DNA of 64,000 nucleotides, taken from the NCBI GenBank assembly GCA_964347975.1, contig CAYGAY010000015.1, forward strand, positions 1 through 64,000, written 5' to 3'. The position numbers were made by a program, and so were the translations under genes. This DNA is from Bin87 sp964347975. GTDB lineage: Bacteria > Chloroflexota > Dehalococcoidia > Lucifugimonadales > UBA3495. Shown here piece after piece: positions 34,079 to 42,919 of the stretch; within the stretch, counting starts at the first letter, position 1, and each line of letters begins with the position of its first letter. The notes under the pieces were generated by a model. It was not told where the DNA came from. It did no database searches and worked only from the letters and a program-made list of their open reading frames with translations.

Positions 34079-34150
34079 GGTTGTCGCCTCCAGGTCAAAT
34101 TGTGGAAATTGCCATAGAACTTACGTAGTTGGAGCCCCTATACGTCCGTC

Positions 34151-34245
34151 ATTCCCGCGAAAGCGAGAATCCAGTGACCGAAATCGTTAACATTGCTCCA
34201 GGTTCGTTCACTGCAAAGCCCCTGGATTCCTGCGAAAGCAGGAAT
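34151..34245. repeat. Two REP-like palindromes with GAAA loops
   Basis: The first is ATTCCCGC-GAAA-GCGAGAAT (one mismatch) and the second ATTCCTGC-GAAA-GCAGGAAT (perfect). Both lie upstream of dppB, in the space before the DUF2283 gene. Confidence 0.75.
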
Positions 34246-34280
34246 GACCGGTTTGTAATTTCAAGTGCGTAACTCCTATG

Positions 34281-34583
34281 TCATTGCGAGGAGCGTGCTC
34301 CGCTGGCGGTGGTTCGGGCTGGGCCGTACTTGGCGAGGATGGCATCCACGAAAGGTTTCAGCACACCCTCAGCCCCGATTATTGTTATCCCAACAACGTT
34401 GTTCCCGTTCTCATCGTCGTACAACACGACTATCCCCGGCGCGATTTCTTCACCGTCGCAGACCCGTTGGCCGGTTTGTATAAATATAGTATCGCCCTCG
34501 GCTGCATACCCAACGGCAATCTCCGGCAAGAGTTTTGGGTCTTGACCATTTATTGCTGGATTTCCCACGGTCTGCCTCCGCAA
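34281..34583 (-). CDS. DUF2283-like protein (antitoxin-like)
   Basis: This protein of up to 100 aa has GDTIFIQTGQRVCDGEEIAP and then VVLYDDENGNNVVGITIIGA, the compact beta-rich DUF2283 pattern. A TTG start nearer PEIAVGYAAEGD is possible. DUF2283 genes often follow a small RelE/BrnT-type toxin gene; here the upstream neighbour is a frameshifted gene of that type. Antitoxin function is inferred. Confidence 0.7.
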   Translation of the reverse strand: MRRQTVGNPAINGQDPKLLPEIAVGYAAEGDTIFIQTGQRVCDGEEIAPGIVVLYDDENGNNVVGITIIGAEGVLKPFVDAILAKYGPARTTASGARSSQ

Positions 34584-34871
34584 CGCTGCGCCAGTCTCCG
34601 GTCCGGGTAAGCCGCAGGCAACTTGCGGGATGCACCGGAGCCGGTGAATACAACCTTAATCCACTGCTGGAATGGGCTTGCGTGTCCAACGGATAGTGCG
34701 CAGTTCTCCGGTGCGCCTATCGGTCTCTTCCCATTGATCATAGGGTTCGTTGATGATACGCATTACCCACTCCGCCCGGATGTCGGGGCGCCTGCTGTCA
34801 ACGTTTTGCCCATGTATGGGCACTTTGGGCAGTTGGTCGTATTCCTGACGCAGCTGGCGGTTTTCATCCAT
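34550..34871 (-). pseudogene. Frameshifted small toxin-like gene
   Basis: The first frame from ATG 34871 reads RPDIRAEWVMRIINEPYDQW and EETDRRTGELRTIRW; the second frame continues as QQWIKVVFTGSGASRKL and DRRLAQRCGGRPWE to a stop at 34550. Together these resemble one protein of the DUF4258/BrnT-like kind (GG-R-P-W end). A frameshift near 34690-34700 joins them. Its partner-like DUF2283 gene follows immediately, so this may be a dead toxin-antitoxin pair. Confidence 0.7.
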
Positions 34872-34884
34872 GCCGACGGTCGGA

Positions 34885-36705
34885 CTATTTCGCCGCCTTG
34901 GCGTACTCCAGGTGGCCAAAGACGCCGGTGAGGCTGCCGAAGCTGTACTCAGCCACTTCGTCCGGGTTTGCCACCAACGTGGAGCGGATGTTCACCACCG
35001 GAATCGTGCGGTAGGTGTCGTACACGTCGTCGCCCATCCGTCGGGCCTCCATTTCACGTATCTCCGGGTCCGTTTCTTCCAGCAGCCGGTGATAGACTTC
35101 ATCGTAAATCGGACTTTCAATGTAGGCCACCCCGCCGCTGGGCAAACCGCTGGTTTCGCTCACCTGGCCCCCGCCGGCATAGTAGTAGATACGCGCGTTG
35201 GCGGTAATCGGGCGCAAAGTCTGGCGCACCGGCAGGATGAAGTGGGCGTCGTGCTGATCCCGGAAGGCGTCCAGGGCCCGGGCGAACTCCACCTCAACCA
35301 ACGATACGTCGATGCCAATATCCTCGAAGGACTGGGCCACCGTCTGCGCTACCTCGATGGTTTCCGGCAGGCCGGGCAAGCTGGATTGCCAGACCTCCAG
35401 GCTGAAGCGGTTCTGCCCGTTGTCGCCGGGGAAGCCGGCTTCGTCAAGGAGTTGCTTGGCGCGCTCCAGGTCGTAGCCGTACTTTTCGTCAAACTCCTCT
35501 TCCCAGCGCGGGTTCCAGCCCTCCAACGACGGGTGGAAGGTGGTGTTGTACATGGGTTCGCCGCGACCCTTGAACAGCTCGTTGATGATCTGCTCCCGGT
35601 TGATGGCGCGGTTCATGGCTTCCCGCACCATGTTGCCCGTTTCGCCCGGCGCGTTCCATGGCTCGGTGTCCGGGTTCCAGTTGACTTCGGTGACGTAGTA
35701 CTGGCCAAAGGGAATGATGGTGAGTCCGACGGTGGGTAGCGGACTTTCGAAGATCTCCATCCCCTCGTCAAGAGCCTGCTGGTGCAGCACCTTGGGCACG
35801 TCCACCATGTTGGCCTCGCCGGTGAGCAGCATCGCCAGTCGCGTCAGGTCCTCGGGCGCGGTGGTAATCCGCAGGCGCTGGAACTCCGGGTTGACCCGCC
35901 AGTGCTCATAGGGTACGGCCTCGTACTCAGCGAACTCCTTGAGTTCCCGCTGCGCGAACTGGAAGGCCCCCGTGCCGGCGGGGCCGCTCTCGAACATGGC
36001 ATCGCCCTCGGCGGCGTGTTGCGCCGAGCTGCGGACGGCTACGCAGGGAATCACCAGGATGTTGAACCACCAGGAGATGACGTCCACCTGGGGCTGGACC
36101 AGGGTCATCTTGAAGGTATAGTCGTCAATCACTTCCATGTCCCCGTTCGCGATCATCTCGGTCATGGAGTCGGCGCCCATGAACCGCTTGAGCGGGGCCT
36201 TGCAGCCGGCCAGGGGGTCGGACATCTGCTGGTCCACGGTCAAGATCACATCCTTGACGGTGAACTCGCCGTGTCCGAAGTGGAACTGGACGCCTTCCTG
36301 GAGGTAGAAGGTGTACTCGCTGGCGTCGGCGCTGATGTCCCAATCGCGGGCCAGTTGGGGATAGATCTGCGATACGCCGGTTTTGGGATCGATGGTGCTC
36401 AGGTTTTCCCACATGGGGCGGAACACCAGGTGCCCGCTGCTGGTGGCCAGCCACGGGTAGAAGGTGTCCTGGGGCAGCGGAGTAACGGCCATATGCAGAT
36501 AGGTCTCTGCGTCGGCCGTGGCCGGCATTGCCGTGGGTTCCGGCGCTGCGGTGGCGGCCGCCTGGCCCGCTGCGGCCGGCGGGGAGGTGGGGGCCGCCGC
36601 CGGCGCTTCCGGTTCGGCTGTGGTGCCTCCACAAGCCACCACGATGGCCAGCAAAACGGCTGAAAGTGACGACAGGGCAACGCGCCCAAGACCACGAATT
36701 ACCAT
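34885..36705 (-). CDS. Peptide ABC transporter substrate-binding protein, copy 1
   Basis: This 606-aa family-5 binding protein is a lipoprotein: SSLSAVLLAIVVACGG places Cys in the lipobox, followed by a Pro/Ala-rich linker. The mature part has YLHMAVTPLPQDTFYPWLAT and the family core through RDWDISADASEYTFYLQEGV. It delivers peptides or related solutes to the permeases. The start at 36705 follows GGAGG. It is about 80% identical by eye to copies 2 and 3. Confidence 0.93.
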   Translation of the reverse strand: MVIRGLGRVALSSLSAVLLAIVVACGGTTAEPEAPAAAPTSPPAAAGQAAATAAPEPTAMPATADAETYLHMAVTPLPQDTFYPWLATSSGHLVFRPMWENLSTIDPKTGVSQIYPQLARDWDISADASEYTFYLQEGVQFHFGHGEFTVKDVILTVDQQMSDPLAGCKAPLKRFMGADSMTEMIANGDMEVIDDYTFKMTLVQPQVDVISWWFNILVIPCVAVRSSAQHAAEGDAMFESGPAGTGAFQFAQRELKEFAEYEAVPYEHWRVNPEFQRLRITTAPEDLTRLAMLLTGEANMVDVPKVLHQQALDEGMEIFESPLPTVGLTIIPFGQYYVTEVNWNPDTEPWNAPGETGNMVREAMNRAINREQIINELFKGRGEPMYNTTFHPSLEGWNPRWEEEFDEKYGYDLERAKQLLDEAGFPGDNGQNRFSLEVWQSSLPGLPETIEVAQTVAQSFEDIGIDVSLVEVEFARALDAFRDQHDAHFILPVRQTLRPITANARIYYYAGGGQVSETSGLPSGGVAYIESPIYDEVYHRLLEETDPEIREMEARRMGDDVYDTYRTIPVVNIRSTLVANPDEVAEYSFGSLTGVFGHLEYAKAAK

Positions 36706-36757
36706 ACAGATACCTCCGCGTGGATCATCGGATAGCCGGATAGCCATGTGCCGCCAA

Positions 36758-36786
36758 ACATTAGCATCGGCAATCTGCAATGTCAA
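36758..36786 (-). promoter_or_regulatory. Putative promoter of binding-protein copy 1
   Basis: TTGACA (36786-36781) and TAATGT (36763-36758) are 17 nt apart on the minus strand. The spacer contains GCCGATG, also present before copy 3. An AATATC...GATATT inverted repeat lies just upstream. Confidence 0.5.
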
Positions 36787-36906
36787 ATATCGACAATCAG
36801 GATATTGTTGGCGTGGCAAAATGTCGAAATAGCGCCTCGACCGTCTGGAAATCGCCGGGGCAAATAAATATTCGTCCCGGCGCAGGCAAGTCGGTGACGG
36901 TTTGCG

Positions 36907-38739
36907 TTAGCGTACGGCTTTGGCGTACTCCAGGTGGCCGAAGACGCCGGTGATGCTGCCGAAGATGTACTCCGCCACTTCGTCCGGGTTTATGACCAGG
37001 GTGGAGCGGATGTTGACGATGGGAATGGAGCGGTAGGTGTCGTAGATGTCATCGCCCATGACCCGGGCCAGGCGGTTGCGCTCGTCGGGATCCGTTTCCA
37101 CCAGGAGGCGGTCATAGGTGTCATCGTACAGCTGGCCCTCCATGTAAAGCGCGCCGCCCGTAGGCAGACCCGATGTCTCGCTGACCCGGCCCCCGCCGGC
37201 GTAGTAGTAGATGCGGGTGTTGGCGTTAATGGGCCGCAGCGTCTGGCGCACCGGAAGTATGAAGTGGGCGTCGTGCCGGTCGCGGAAGGCGTCAAGGGCG
37301 CGGGCGAATTCCACCTCAACCAGCTTCACGTTGATACCGATATCCTCAAAGGATTGAGCCACCGTCTGGGAGACCTCGATGGTTTCCGGCAATCCCGGCA
37401 GGCTGCTCTGCCAGACTTCCAGGCTGAAACGGTTCTGGCCGTTGTCGCCGGGGAAACCCGCCTGATCCAGCAGCTGCCTTGCCAGCTGGGGATCGTAACC
37501 GTACTTGTCGTCGAACTCCTCTTCCCAGCGCGGGTTCCAACCCTCCAGGGATGGATGGAAGATGGTGTTGTACATCGGCTCGCCCCGGCCCTTGAACAGC
37601 TCATTTATGATCTGATCCCGGTCAATAGCCCGGTTCATCGCCTGGCGGACGAGGACCCCGGTTTCGCCGGGAGCGTTCCACGGTTCAGTGTCGGGGTTCC
37701 AATTGACCTCGGTGACGTAGTACTGCCCAAAGGGAATGATGGTGAGGCCCACGGTGGGCAGGGGGCTTTCAATTATCTCCATACCCTCGTCGATGGCCTG
37801 TTGGTGCAGCACCTTGGGCACGTCCACCATGTTGGCTTCGCCGGTGAGGAGCATAGCCAGGCGGGTCAGATCCTCGGGCGTGGTGCTGATGCGCAAATTC
37901 TTGAACTCCGGGTTCACCCGCCAGTGGTCATAGGGCACAGCCTCGTACAGAGCGTATTCCTTGAGTTCGCGCTCCACGAACTGGTATGCGCCGGTGCCGG
38001 CCGGGCCGTTTTCAAACATGATGTCGCCCGCCGCGGCGTGTTGCGCCGAGCTGCGCACGGCCATGCAGCCGATCTGCAGGATGCTGAAGTACCACGACGC
38101 CACGTCAACTTGCGGCGAGGCCAGGTTCATCTTGAACGTATAATCGTCGATGACCTCCATGTCCCCGTTCTCGATCATCGCCGTCATGGAATCGGCTCCC
38201 ATGAATCGGCTGAGATGCGCCTTGCAGCCGGCCAGGGGGTCCGACATCTGCTGGTCAGCGGTCAGAATCACATCGTCCACCGTGAATTCGCCGTGGCCGA
38301 AGTGGAACTGCACTCCCTCTTGAAGGCGGAAGGTGTACACGCTGGCGTCGGGACTGACTTCCCACTCCCGGGCCAGTTGGGGGTAAACCTCAGAAACGCC
38401 GGTTCTGGGATCAATGGTGGTCAGGTTTTCCCATATGGGACGAAACACCAGATGTCCGCTGCTGGTGGCCAGCCAGGGGTAGAAGGTGTCCTGGGGCAGC
38501 GGCGTTACGGCCAGATGGAGCATCGCATCGCTTTCAGCCATGGCCGGCATTGCGGTGGGCCCCGGTATTGCCGTGGCGGCGGGAGCGGCGGCGGCCGGAG
38601 CCGAGGTTGCCGGGGCGGGAGCGGCGCTTTCTCCGGCCGGCGCCGCCGGTTGGCCGCACGCCCATATGATGGGCAAAGCAACCAACAACAGGAGCAGTGG
38701 AATTAAACGGATCGATTTGGTCGGACGATGAACGGACAT
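36907..38739 (-). CDS. Peptide ABC transporter substrate-binding protein, copy 2
   Basis: This 610-aa paralogue has the lipoprotein signal SIRLIPLLLLLVALPIIWACG, an Ala/Pro linker and the same core, including LPQDTFYPWLATSSGHLVFR and WNPDTEPWNAPGETG. Copies 1, 2 and 3 are arrayed head-to-tail, evidence of tandem duplication. The start at 38739 follows GGAGGTG. The linker composition differs from its neighbours, and the ligand may have diverged. Confidence 0.93.
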   Translation of the reverse strand: MSVHRPTKSIRLIPLLLLLVALPIIWACGQPAAPAGESAAPAPATSAPAAAAPAATAIPGPTAMPAMAESDAMLHLAVTPLPQDTFYPWLATSSGHLVFRPIWENLTTIDPRTGVSEVYPQLAREWEVSPDASVYTFRLQEGVQFHFGHGEFTVDDVILTADQQMSDPLAGCKAHLSRFMGADSMTAMIENGDMEVIDDYTFKMNLASPQVDVASWYFSILQIGCMAVRSSAQHAAAGDIMFENGPAGTGAYQFVERELKEYALYEAVPYDHWRVNPEFKNLRISTTPEDLTRLAMLLTGEANMVDVPKVLHQQAIDEGMEIIESPLPTVGLTIIPFGQYYVTEVNWNPDTEPWNAPGETGVLVRQAMNRAIDRDQIINELFKGRGEPMYNTIFHPSLEGWNPRWEEEFDDKYGYDPQLARQLLDQAGFPGDNGQNRFSLEVWQSSLPGLPETIEVSQTVAQSFEDIGINVKLVEVEFARALDAFRDRHDAHFILPVRQTLRPINANTRIYYYAGGGRVSETSGLPTGGALYMEGQLYDDTYDRLLVETDPDERNRLARVMGDDIYDTYRSIPIVNIRSTLVINPDEVAEYIFGSITGVFGHLEYAKAVR

Positions 38740-38800
38740 GATCACACCTCCGTCGGTCGCAGCCTGATCGCGCAACGTGCGTTGCTGTTCTTGACGTAAA

Positions 38801-38829
38801 ACGTTATCAATCACCAATTGGATTGTCAA
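38801..38829 (-). promoter_or_regulatory. Putative promoter of binding-protein copy 2
   Basis: TTGACA (38829-38824) and TAACGT (38806-38801) are 17 nt apart. The AATAT...ATATT arrangement just upstream echoes that before copy 1. Confidence 0.5.
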
Positions 38830-38932
38830 TATCCGTCATATAATATTGTTCCAGCGACGGTATTCAAAATAAAATCGGGGCGAAGCTGCGAACTTCGCCC
38901 CGGTCGGTCCGGTTCAGGCTGTTTTCGCCGGC

Positions 38933-40750
38933 CTATTTGGCGGCCTTGGCGTACTCCAGGTGGCCGAAGACGCCGGTGAGGCTGCCGAACTTGTACTCGG
39001 CGACTTCCTCCGGATTCACCACCAGGGTGGAGCGGATGTTGACGATGGGGATAGTGCGGTAGGTGTCGTAGATGTCATCGCCCATGGCCTGGACCAGCCG
39101 GTGCCGCTCGTCCGGGTCGGTCTCTTCCAACAGGGCCTCGTAGGTGGAGTCATACAGCGGGTCTTCCATGTAGAGGACGCCGCCTTGCGGACGGCCCGAG
39201 TCGGGATCGGTCGGACCGGTGTAGTAGTAGATGCGGGCGTTGGCGTTGATCTGGCGAATGGTCTGGCGCACGGGCAGTATGAAGTGAGCGTCGTGCTGGT
39301 CGCGGAAAGCGTCGATGGCCCGGGCGAACTCCACTTCCACCAGCTTGGCGTCAATGCCGATGTCCTGGAAGGACTGGGCAACGGTTTGAGAGACTTCTAT
39401 CGTCTCCGGCAGGCCGGGCAGGCTGGACTGCCAGACCTCCATGGTGAAGCGGTTCTGGCCGTTGTCGCCGGGGAAGCCGGCCTGGTCCAGGAGCTGCTTG
39501 GCCAGTTCGGGGTCATAGCCGTACTTTTCGTCGAACTCCTCGGCCCAGCGGGGACTCCAGCCCTCCAGGGAGTCGTGGAAGATGGTGTTGTACATGGGCT
39601 CGCCGCGACCCTTGAACAGCTCGTTGATGATCTGCTCCCGGTTGATGGCGCGGTTCAGAGCCTGGCGAACCAATGATCCGGTCTCGCCGGGGGCGTTCCA
39701 CGGCTCGGTGTCCGGGTTCCAGTTGACCTCGCTGACGTAGTACTGGCCCAGGGGCAGGATGGTGAGACCAACGGAAGGCAGGGGGCTTTCGAAGATCTCC
39801 ATGCCTTCGTCCAGGGCTTGCTGGTGCAGCACCTTGGGCACGTCCACCATGTTGGCCTCGCCGGTAAGGAGCATGGCCAGGCGGGTCAGATCCTCCGGCG
39901 CGGTGGTGATGCGCAGGCTATTGAACTCCGGGTTGACCCGCCAGTGGTCGTAGGGCACCGCCTCGTATTCGGTGAACTCCTTGAGTTCCCGGTTCACGAA
40001 CTGGTATCCGCCGGTGCCGGCCGGCCCGGTCTCGAACATGGCGTCGCCCTCGGCCTCGTACTGCGCGGCGCTGCGGACGGCGGCGCAGGGAACCACCAGG
40101 ATGTTGAACCACCAGTCCGCCACGTCCACTTGGGGCTGGGCCAGCGTCATCTTGAAGGTGTAATCGTCGATGACCTCCATCTTGCCGGCGTCGATCATCT
40201 CGGTCATGGAGTCATAGCCCATGAAACGCTTGAGCGGGGCCTTGCAGCCGGCCAGCGGATCGGACATCTGCTGGTCCACGGTGAGGATCACGTCCTTGAC
40301 AGTGAATTCGCCCCAGCCGTGGTGCATTTCCACGCCCTCCTGGAGGCGGAAGGTGTACTCGCCGGCGTCGGGGCTGACCTCCCACTCCCGGGCCAGCTGT
40401 GGCAGGATGGTGGAAACGCCGGTTTCCGGGGATATGGTGGTCAGGTTCTCCCACATTGGTCGGAAGGGCAGGTGCCCGCTGCTGGTGGCCAGCCAGGGGT
40501 AGAAGGTGTCCTGGGGCAGCGGGGTCACGGCCAAATGAAGCATGACGTCGCTTTCGGCCACAGCCGGCATGGCGGTGGGTTCCGGGGCGGCGGTGGTGGC
40601 GGCCGCTGGAGCCTCCGTGGCCGCCGCCGGGGCGGCAGGAGCGGCCGCAGGTTCAGCGGATTCGCCACAAGCGAAGATTGCGGACAAGGTCAACAACAGC
40701 GCGAAAGCCACAACGATACGTGGCAAACGGGCCAAGCGAGTAATTGCCAT
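38933..40750 (-). CDS. Peptide ABC transporter substrate-binding protein, copy 3
   Basis: This 605-aa paralogue has the lipoprotein signal IVVAFALLLTLSAIFACGES, an Ala-rich linker and the same core. I prefer the ATG at 40750 because AGGAG lies 9 nt upstream; the earlier ATG at 40759 abuts that site. Compared with copies 1 and 2 it has an altered C-terminal half loop (TGPTDPDSGRPQGG) and so perhaps a different ligand. Confidence 0.92.
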   Translation of the reverse strand: MAITRLARLPRIVVAFALLLTLSAIFACGESAEPAAAPAAPAAATEAPAAATTAAPEPTAMPAVAESDVMLHLAVTPLPQDTFYPWLATSSGHLPFRPMWENLTTISPETGVSTILPQLAREWEVSPDAGEYTFRLQEGVEMHHGWGEFTVKDVILTVDQQMSDPLAGCKAPLKRFMGYDSMTEMIDAGKMEVIDDYTFKMTLAQPQVDVADWWFNILVVPCAAVRSAAQYEAEGDAMFETGPAGTGGYQFVNRELKEFTEYEAVPYDHWRVNPEFNSLRITTAPEDLTRLAMLLTGEANMVDVPKVLHQQALDEGMEIFESPLPSVGLTILPLGQYYVSEVNWNPDTEPWNAPGETGSLVRQALNRAINREQIINELFKGRGEPMYNTIFHDSLEGWSPRWAEEFDEKYGYDPELAKQLLDQAGFPGDNGQNRFTMEVWQSSLPGLPETIEVSQTVAQSFQDIGIDAKLVEVEFARAIDAFRDQHDAHFILPVRQTIRQINANARIYYYTGPTDPDSGRPQGGVLYMEDPLYDSTYEALLEETDPDERHRLVQAMGDDIYDTYRTIPIVNIRSTLVVNPEEVAEYKFGSLTGVFGHLEYAKAAK

Positions 40751-40819
40751 ACGAGTCATCTCCTGCTGGTTGGATTGTGAGACTAAGCACTATGAAAGCG
40801 CCTTTAAAATTCCCGGCAG

Positions 40820-40848
40820 AAAGTACCATCGGCGAATTGCGATGTCAA
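40820..40848 (-). promoter_or_regulatory. Putative promoter of binding-protein copy 3
   Basis: TTGACA (40848-40843) and TACTTT (40825-40820) are 17 nt apart, with GCCGATGG in the spacer as before copy 1. Confidence 0.5.
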
Positions 40849-40939
40849 TTATCAATTTTATTGATGTTATGCGCGTCTCAAAATCCGGCTTATCCGGCCC
40901 GCGACCTATGGCCCCTTCAATCGTCTCCAGGCGACTGGC

Positions 40940-41661
40940 AGCGTTCCGTTTTAGGTGGTTTGATTGTAGGATGGGGAAAATACCAGGGTTGCGACTGGCG
41001 GGAGGCGCGCGGTGATGGGATTGCTTTACGATCTGGAAACCCGGTTGGAACAGCAGATTCCAGCGCAGTTGCAGCGCTCATTGCAGCAAGCCCTGGACGA
41101 CTACCGCCCGATTTGTTCCGGCTACCATCTGACGATGCGCCGGCATCATCACCAGGCCCGCGCGATTACCACCGGCTACGGCGTCATCGGGCAGCAGAGG
41201 CCGGTGTTCCGCGGTGGCGAGCGCTGGCAGATGACCCGCGGCATGGCGCTGCGGGGCACGGAGGAGCGCTATGCTCGGTACTCAAAAAACCGCGAACCAG
41301 CCGTCAAACTGGCGGCGCCGGGGTTGAGTTACGCTCAGAGCGGCCCGTGGTTGGGATGTGTCAAGAGCGCTTTGTGCCGTTGGCGGCGGGTGCGGGTGCG
41401 GGCGCCGGAGTTGCAGCAGTCGGCGGTGCTGGAAATGGACGGGTTATGGACCAGAACCGCCGCTGGGGCCACGGAATTGAGGGCAATCCGCGATGCCGAG
41501 GGCGTGGCGTTGGTTCAAGACCACATCGCGGCTGGAACGGCGCAATCGGGAGTTGCGGCGACTGGAAAAGAAAAGATGGGCACGGTAGGGTCGCCTCACA
41601 ACCTGACGGTACTGCTCCAAAATCGGGGGCTGATCAATCAAACCACCTAAAACGGAACGCT
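40940..41661. mobile_element. Insertion sequence with 27-bp terminal inverted repeats
   Basis: A 27-bp segment starting AGCGTTCCGTTTTAGGTGG (40940-40966) is repeated as a perfect reverse complement at 41635-41661. The 722-bp element carries one shortened transposase-like gene (41012-41650), whose stop lies inside the right repeat. The flanks are loosely similar (CTCCAG), and no clear target duplication is seen. The family is not identified. Confidence 0.85.
41012..41650 (+). CDS. Short transposase-like protein
   Basis: This 212-aa protein lies inside the IS. It has YDLETRLEQQIPAQLQRSL at the start, SGYHLTMRRHHHQARAITTG with a His/Arg-rich segment, and VLEMDGLWTRTAAG, where one would expect the first Asp of a DDE catalytic domain. 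Only one acidic catalytic candidate is obvious and the protein is about half the size of typical transposases, so it is probably internally deleted. The IS family is not recognised. Confidence 0.6.
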   Translation: MMGLLYDLETRLEQQIPAQLQRSLQQALDDYRPICSGYHLTMRRHHHQARAITTGYGVIGQQRPVFRGGERWQMTRGMALRGTEERYARYSKNREPAVKLAAPGLSYAQSGPWLGCVKSALCRWRRVRVRAPELQQSAVLEMDGLWTRTAAGATELRAIRDAEGVALVQDHIAAGTAQSGVAATGKEKMGTVGSPHNLTVLLQNRGLINQTT

Positions 41662-41700
41662 ACCGAGACTGGAGGCAGCCTTGTAATCGCGTGCCGTCCG

Positions 41701-42423
41701 TCAGCCTTGGGATTGCAACCGCTGCAACTGCTCTCGGAGCAGCGTAACTTCCGCCTCGGCGGCAAGGGCGCGGGTGTCGGCAGCTTGACGAGTATGCCAT
41801 ACTTCCCGCCAACCCTCCCGGTAGGTTCCGGATCCCGAGTCGTAGATTCGGGGCCAGCCCCCGTCCCAGGCCAGGCTGATTTCCAGCACGGGGCTATACC
41901 CCTTCAAAATGCCGTCAGGATCGGTAGTCAGCTCAACAGGACGGTAGGCGCCGTCAACCAGCAGGCCCCCACTCAACGGCGCATCGTGATACTGGCCTCC
42001 GGACGGGTCGAACCGCCAGTATTCCGGTATGCCGATGGCGGCGTAGATGCCCGGCTTCCAGTTAACATCTTCTCTTCCCGCGCTATCAGACGCCACTTCG
42101 AGCGCGAAGTCCGGTGGCTTGCCCACTTCCCGGGGCAGGTAGAGCCGGCGCGGCGTAATCGCCCGGGCGTCAACCCCGAAGGCCAGGTAGATGTCCGGCG
42201 AGACCCGCACGTTGAGGTTGTTCGGGTCATAGCAAATAAACGCCTCACGGTTCAGAAAAACGTCGGGCCGTTCCCCGAAGTCGGTGAAACGGGCGCGGAA
42301 GAGACCCATTATCTCGTCGATCTCATTGAGCTGGTCCATATGGTCGGGCGGCCCGTCCCTCCGGTCAGGATTGAACTCCAGACTAGCGTAGTCAATATCG
42401 CCGCCCTGTTGGTAGAGCAGCAT
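41701..42423 (-). CDS. Uma2 family endonuclease
   Basis: This 240-aa Uma2 nuclease has RPDVFLNREAFICYDPNNLN, RVSPDIYLAFGVDA and GKPPDFALEVASDSAGREDV, matching the protein at 28196-29050, plus a short C-terminal coil (AAEAEVTLLREQLQRLQSQ). I chose the ATG at 42423; a longer frame extending to 42711 runs into IS701 remnant sequence read out of frame. It is flanked by mobile-element debris on both sides. Confidence 0.85.
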   Translation of the reverse strand: MLLYQQGGDIDYASLEFNPDRRDGPPDHMDQLNEIDEIMGLFRARFTDFGERPDVFLNREAFICYDPNNLNVRVSPDIYLAFGVDARAITPRRLYLPREVGKPPDFALEVASDSAGREDVNWKPGIYAAIGIPEYWRFDPSGGQYHDAPLSGGLLVDGAYRPVELTTDPDGILKGYSPVLEISLAWDGGWPRIYDSGSGTYREGWREVWHTRQAADTRALAAEAEVTLLREQLQRLQSQG

Positions 42424-42514
42424 CCTGGAGCCGGTTCGGCGGTAGTCATTGCGAGCCTCCGTGCGGGACAGGGCTATCGCATATGAAATTACGCACCCGT
42501 CACTGGTATGTTGC

Positions 42515-42845
42515 AAAAGCCCGACTAATGCTGCACCGCCACCGACTTCCGCCCCGGCTTCAAAAACCCCGTCTCGTCCACCACCAGCGCCCCTTCCGGA
42601 TCCCCCAGATGCTCTACCACGTACTCCCGCAGGTCGTCCCGAACCGCATCGGCATCCCAGCGGTACGTCGCCACTATACTCGGCCGGTTGCCATCCGTTC
42701 TTGCGCTCCACCGAACCCAGCAGGCCCTTCAGATAGGCCAGCGCCCGCTGTCGAGGCTCACGACGACCGAACTGCCCCGCGACCCGCTGGCGCAGTGCCC
42801 GGAGAACCGTCTCCCAAGCCCGTACTTCCTCTCATTCCAGTATGG
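42515..42845 (-). pseudogene. Remnant of an IS701-family transposase
   Basis: On the minus strand the translation includes RQRVAGQFGRREPRQRALAY, LKGLLGSVERKNGWQ and, in other frames, TYRWDADAVRDDLREYVVE, then LGDPEGALVVDETGFLK. This is the N-terminal third of IS701-type DDE transposases, ending at the first catalytic Asp (VDETGF). It is broken by frameshifts and truncated. It explains most of the gap between the Uma2 gene and the hydrolase. Confidence 0.75.
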
Positions 42846-42919
42846 CGCGGCCCATCACCGACCCCTCCCCTCTCGTCAGTTGTCATACTACCCTATCACA
42901 TGAAACTGCGGCTGTAATA

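Noticed and set aside
36934..38706. 590-aa open frame on the plus strand
   Set aside because: It is the antisense shadow of a substrate-binding protein with intact signal peptide and family motifs.
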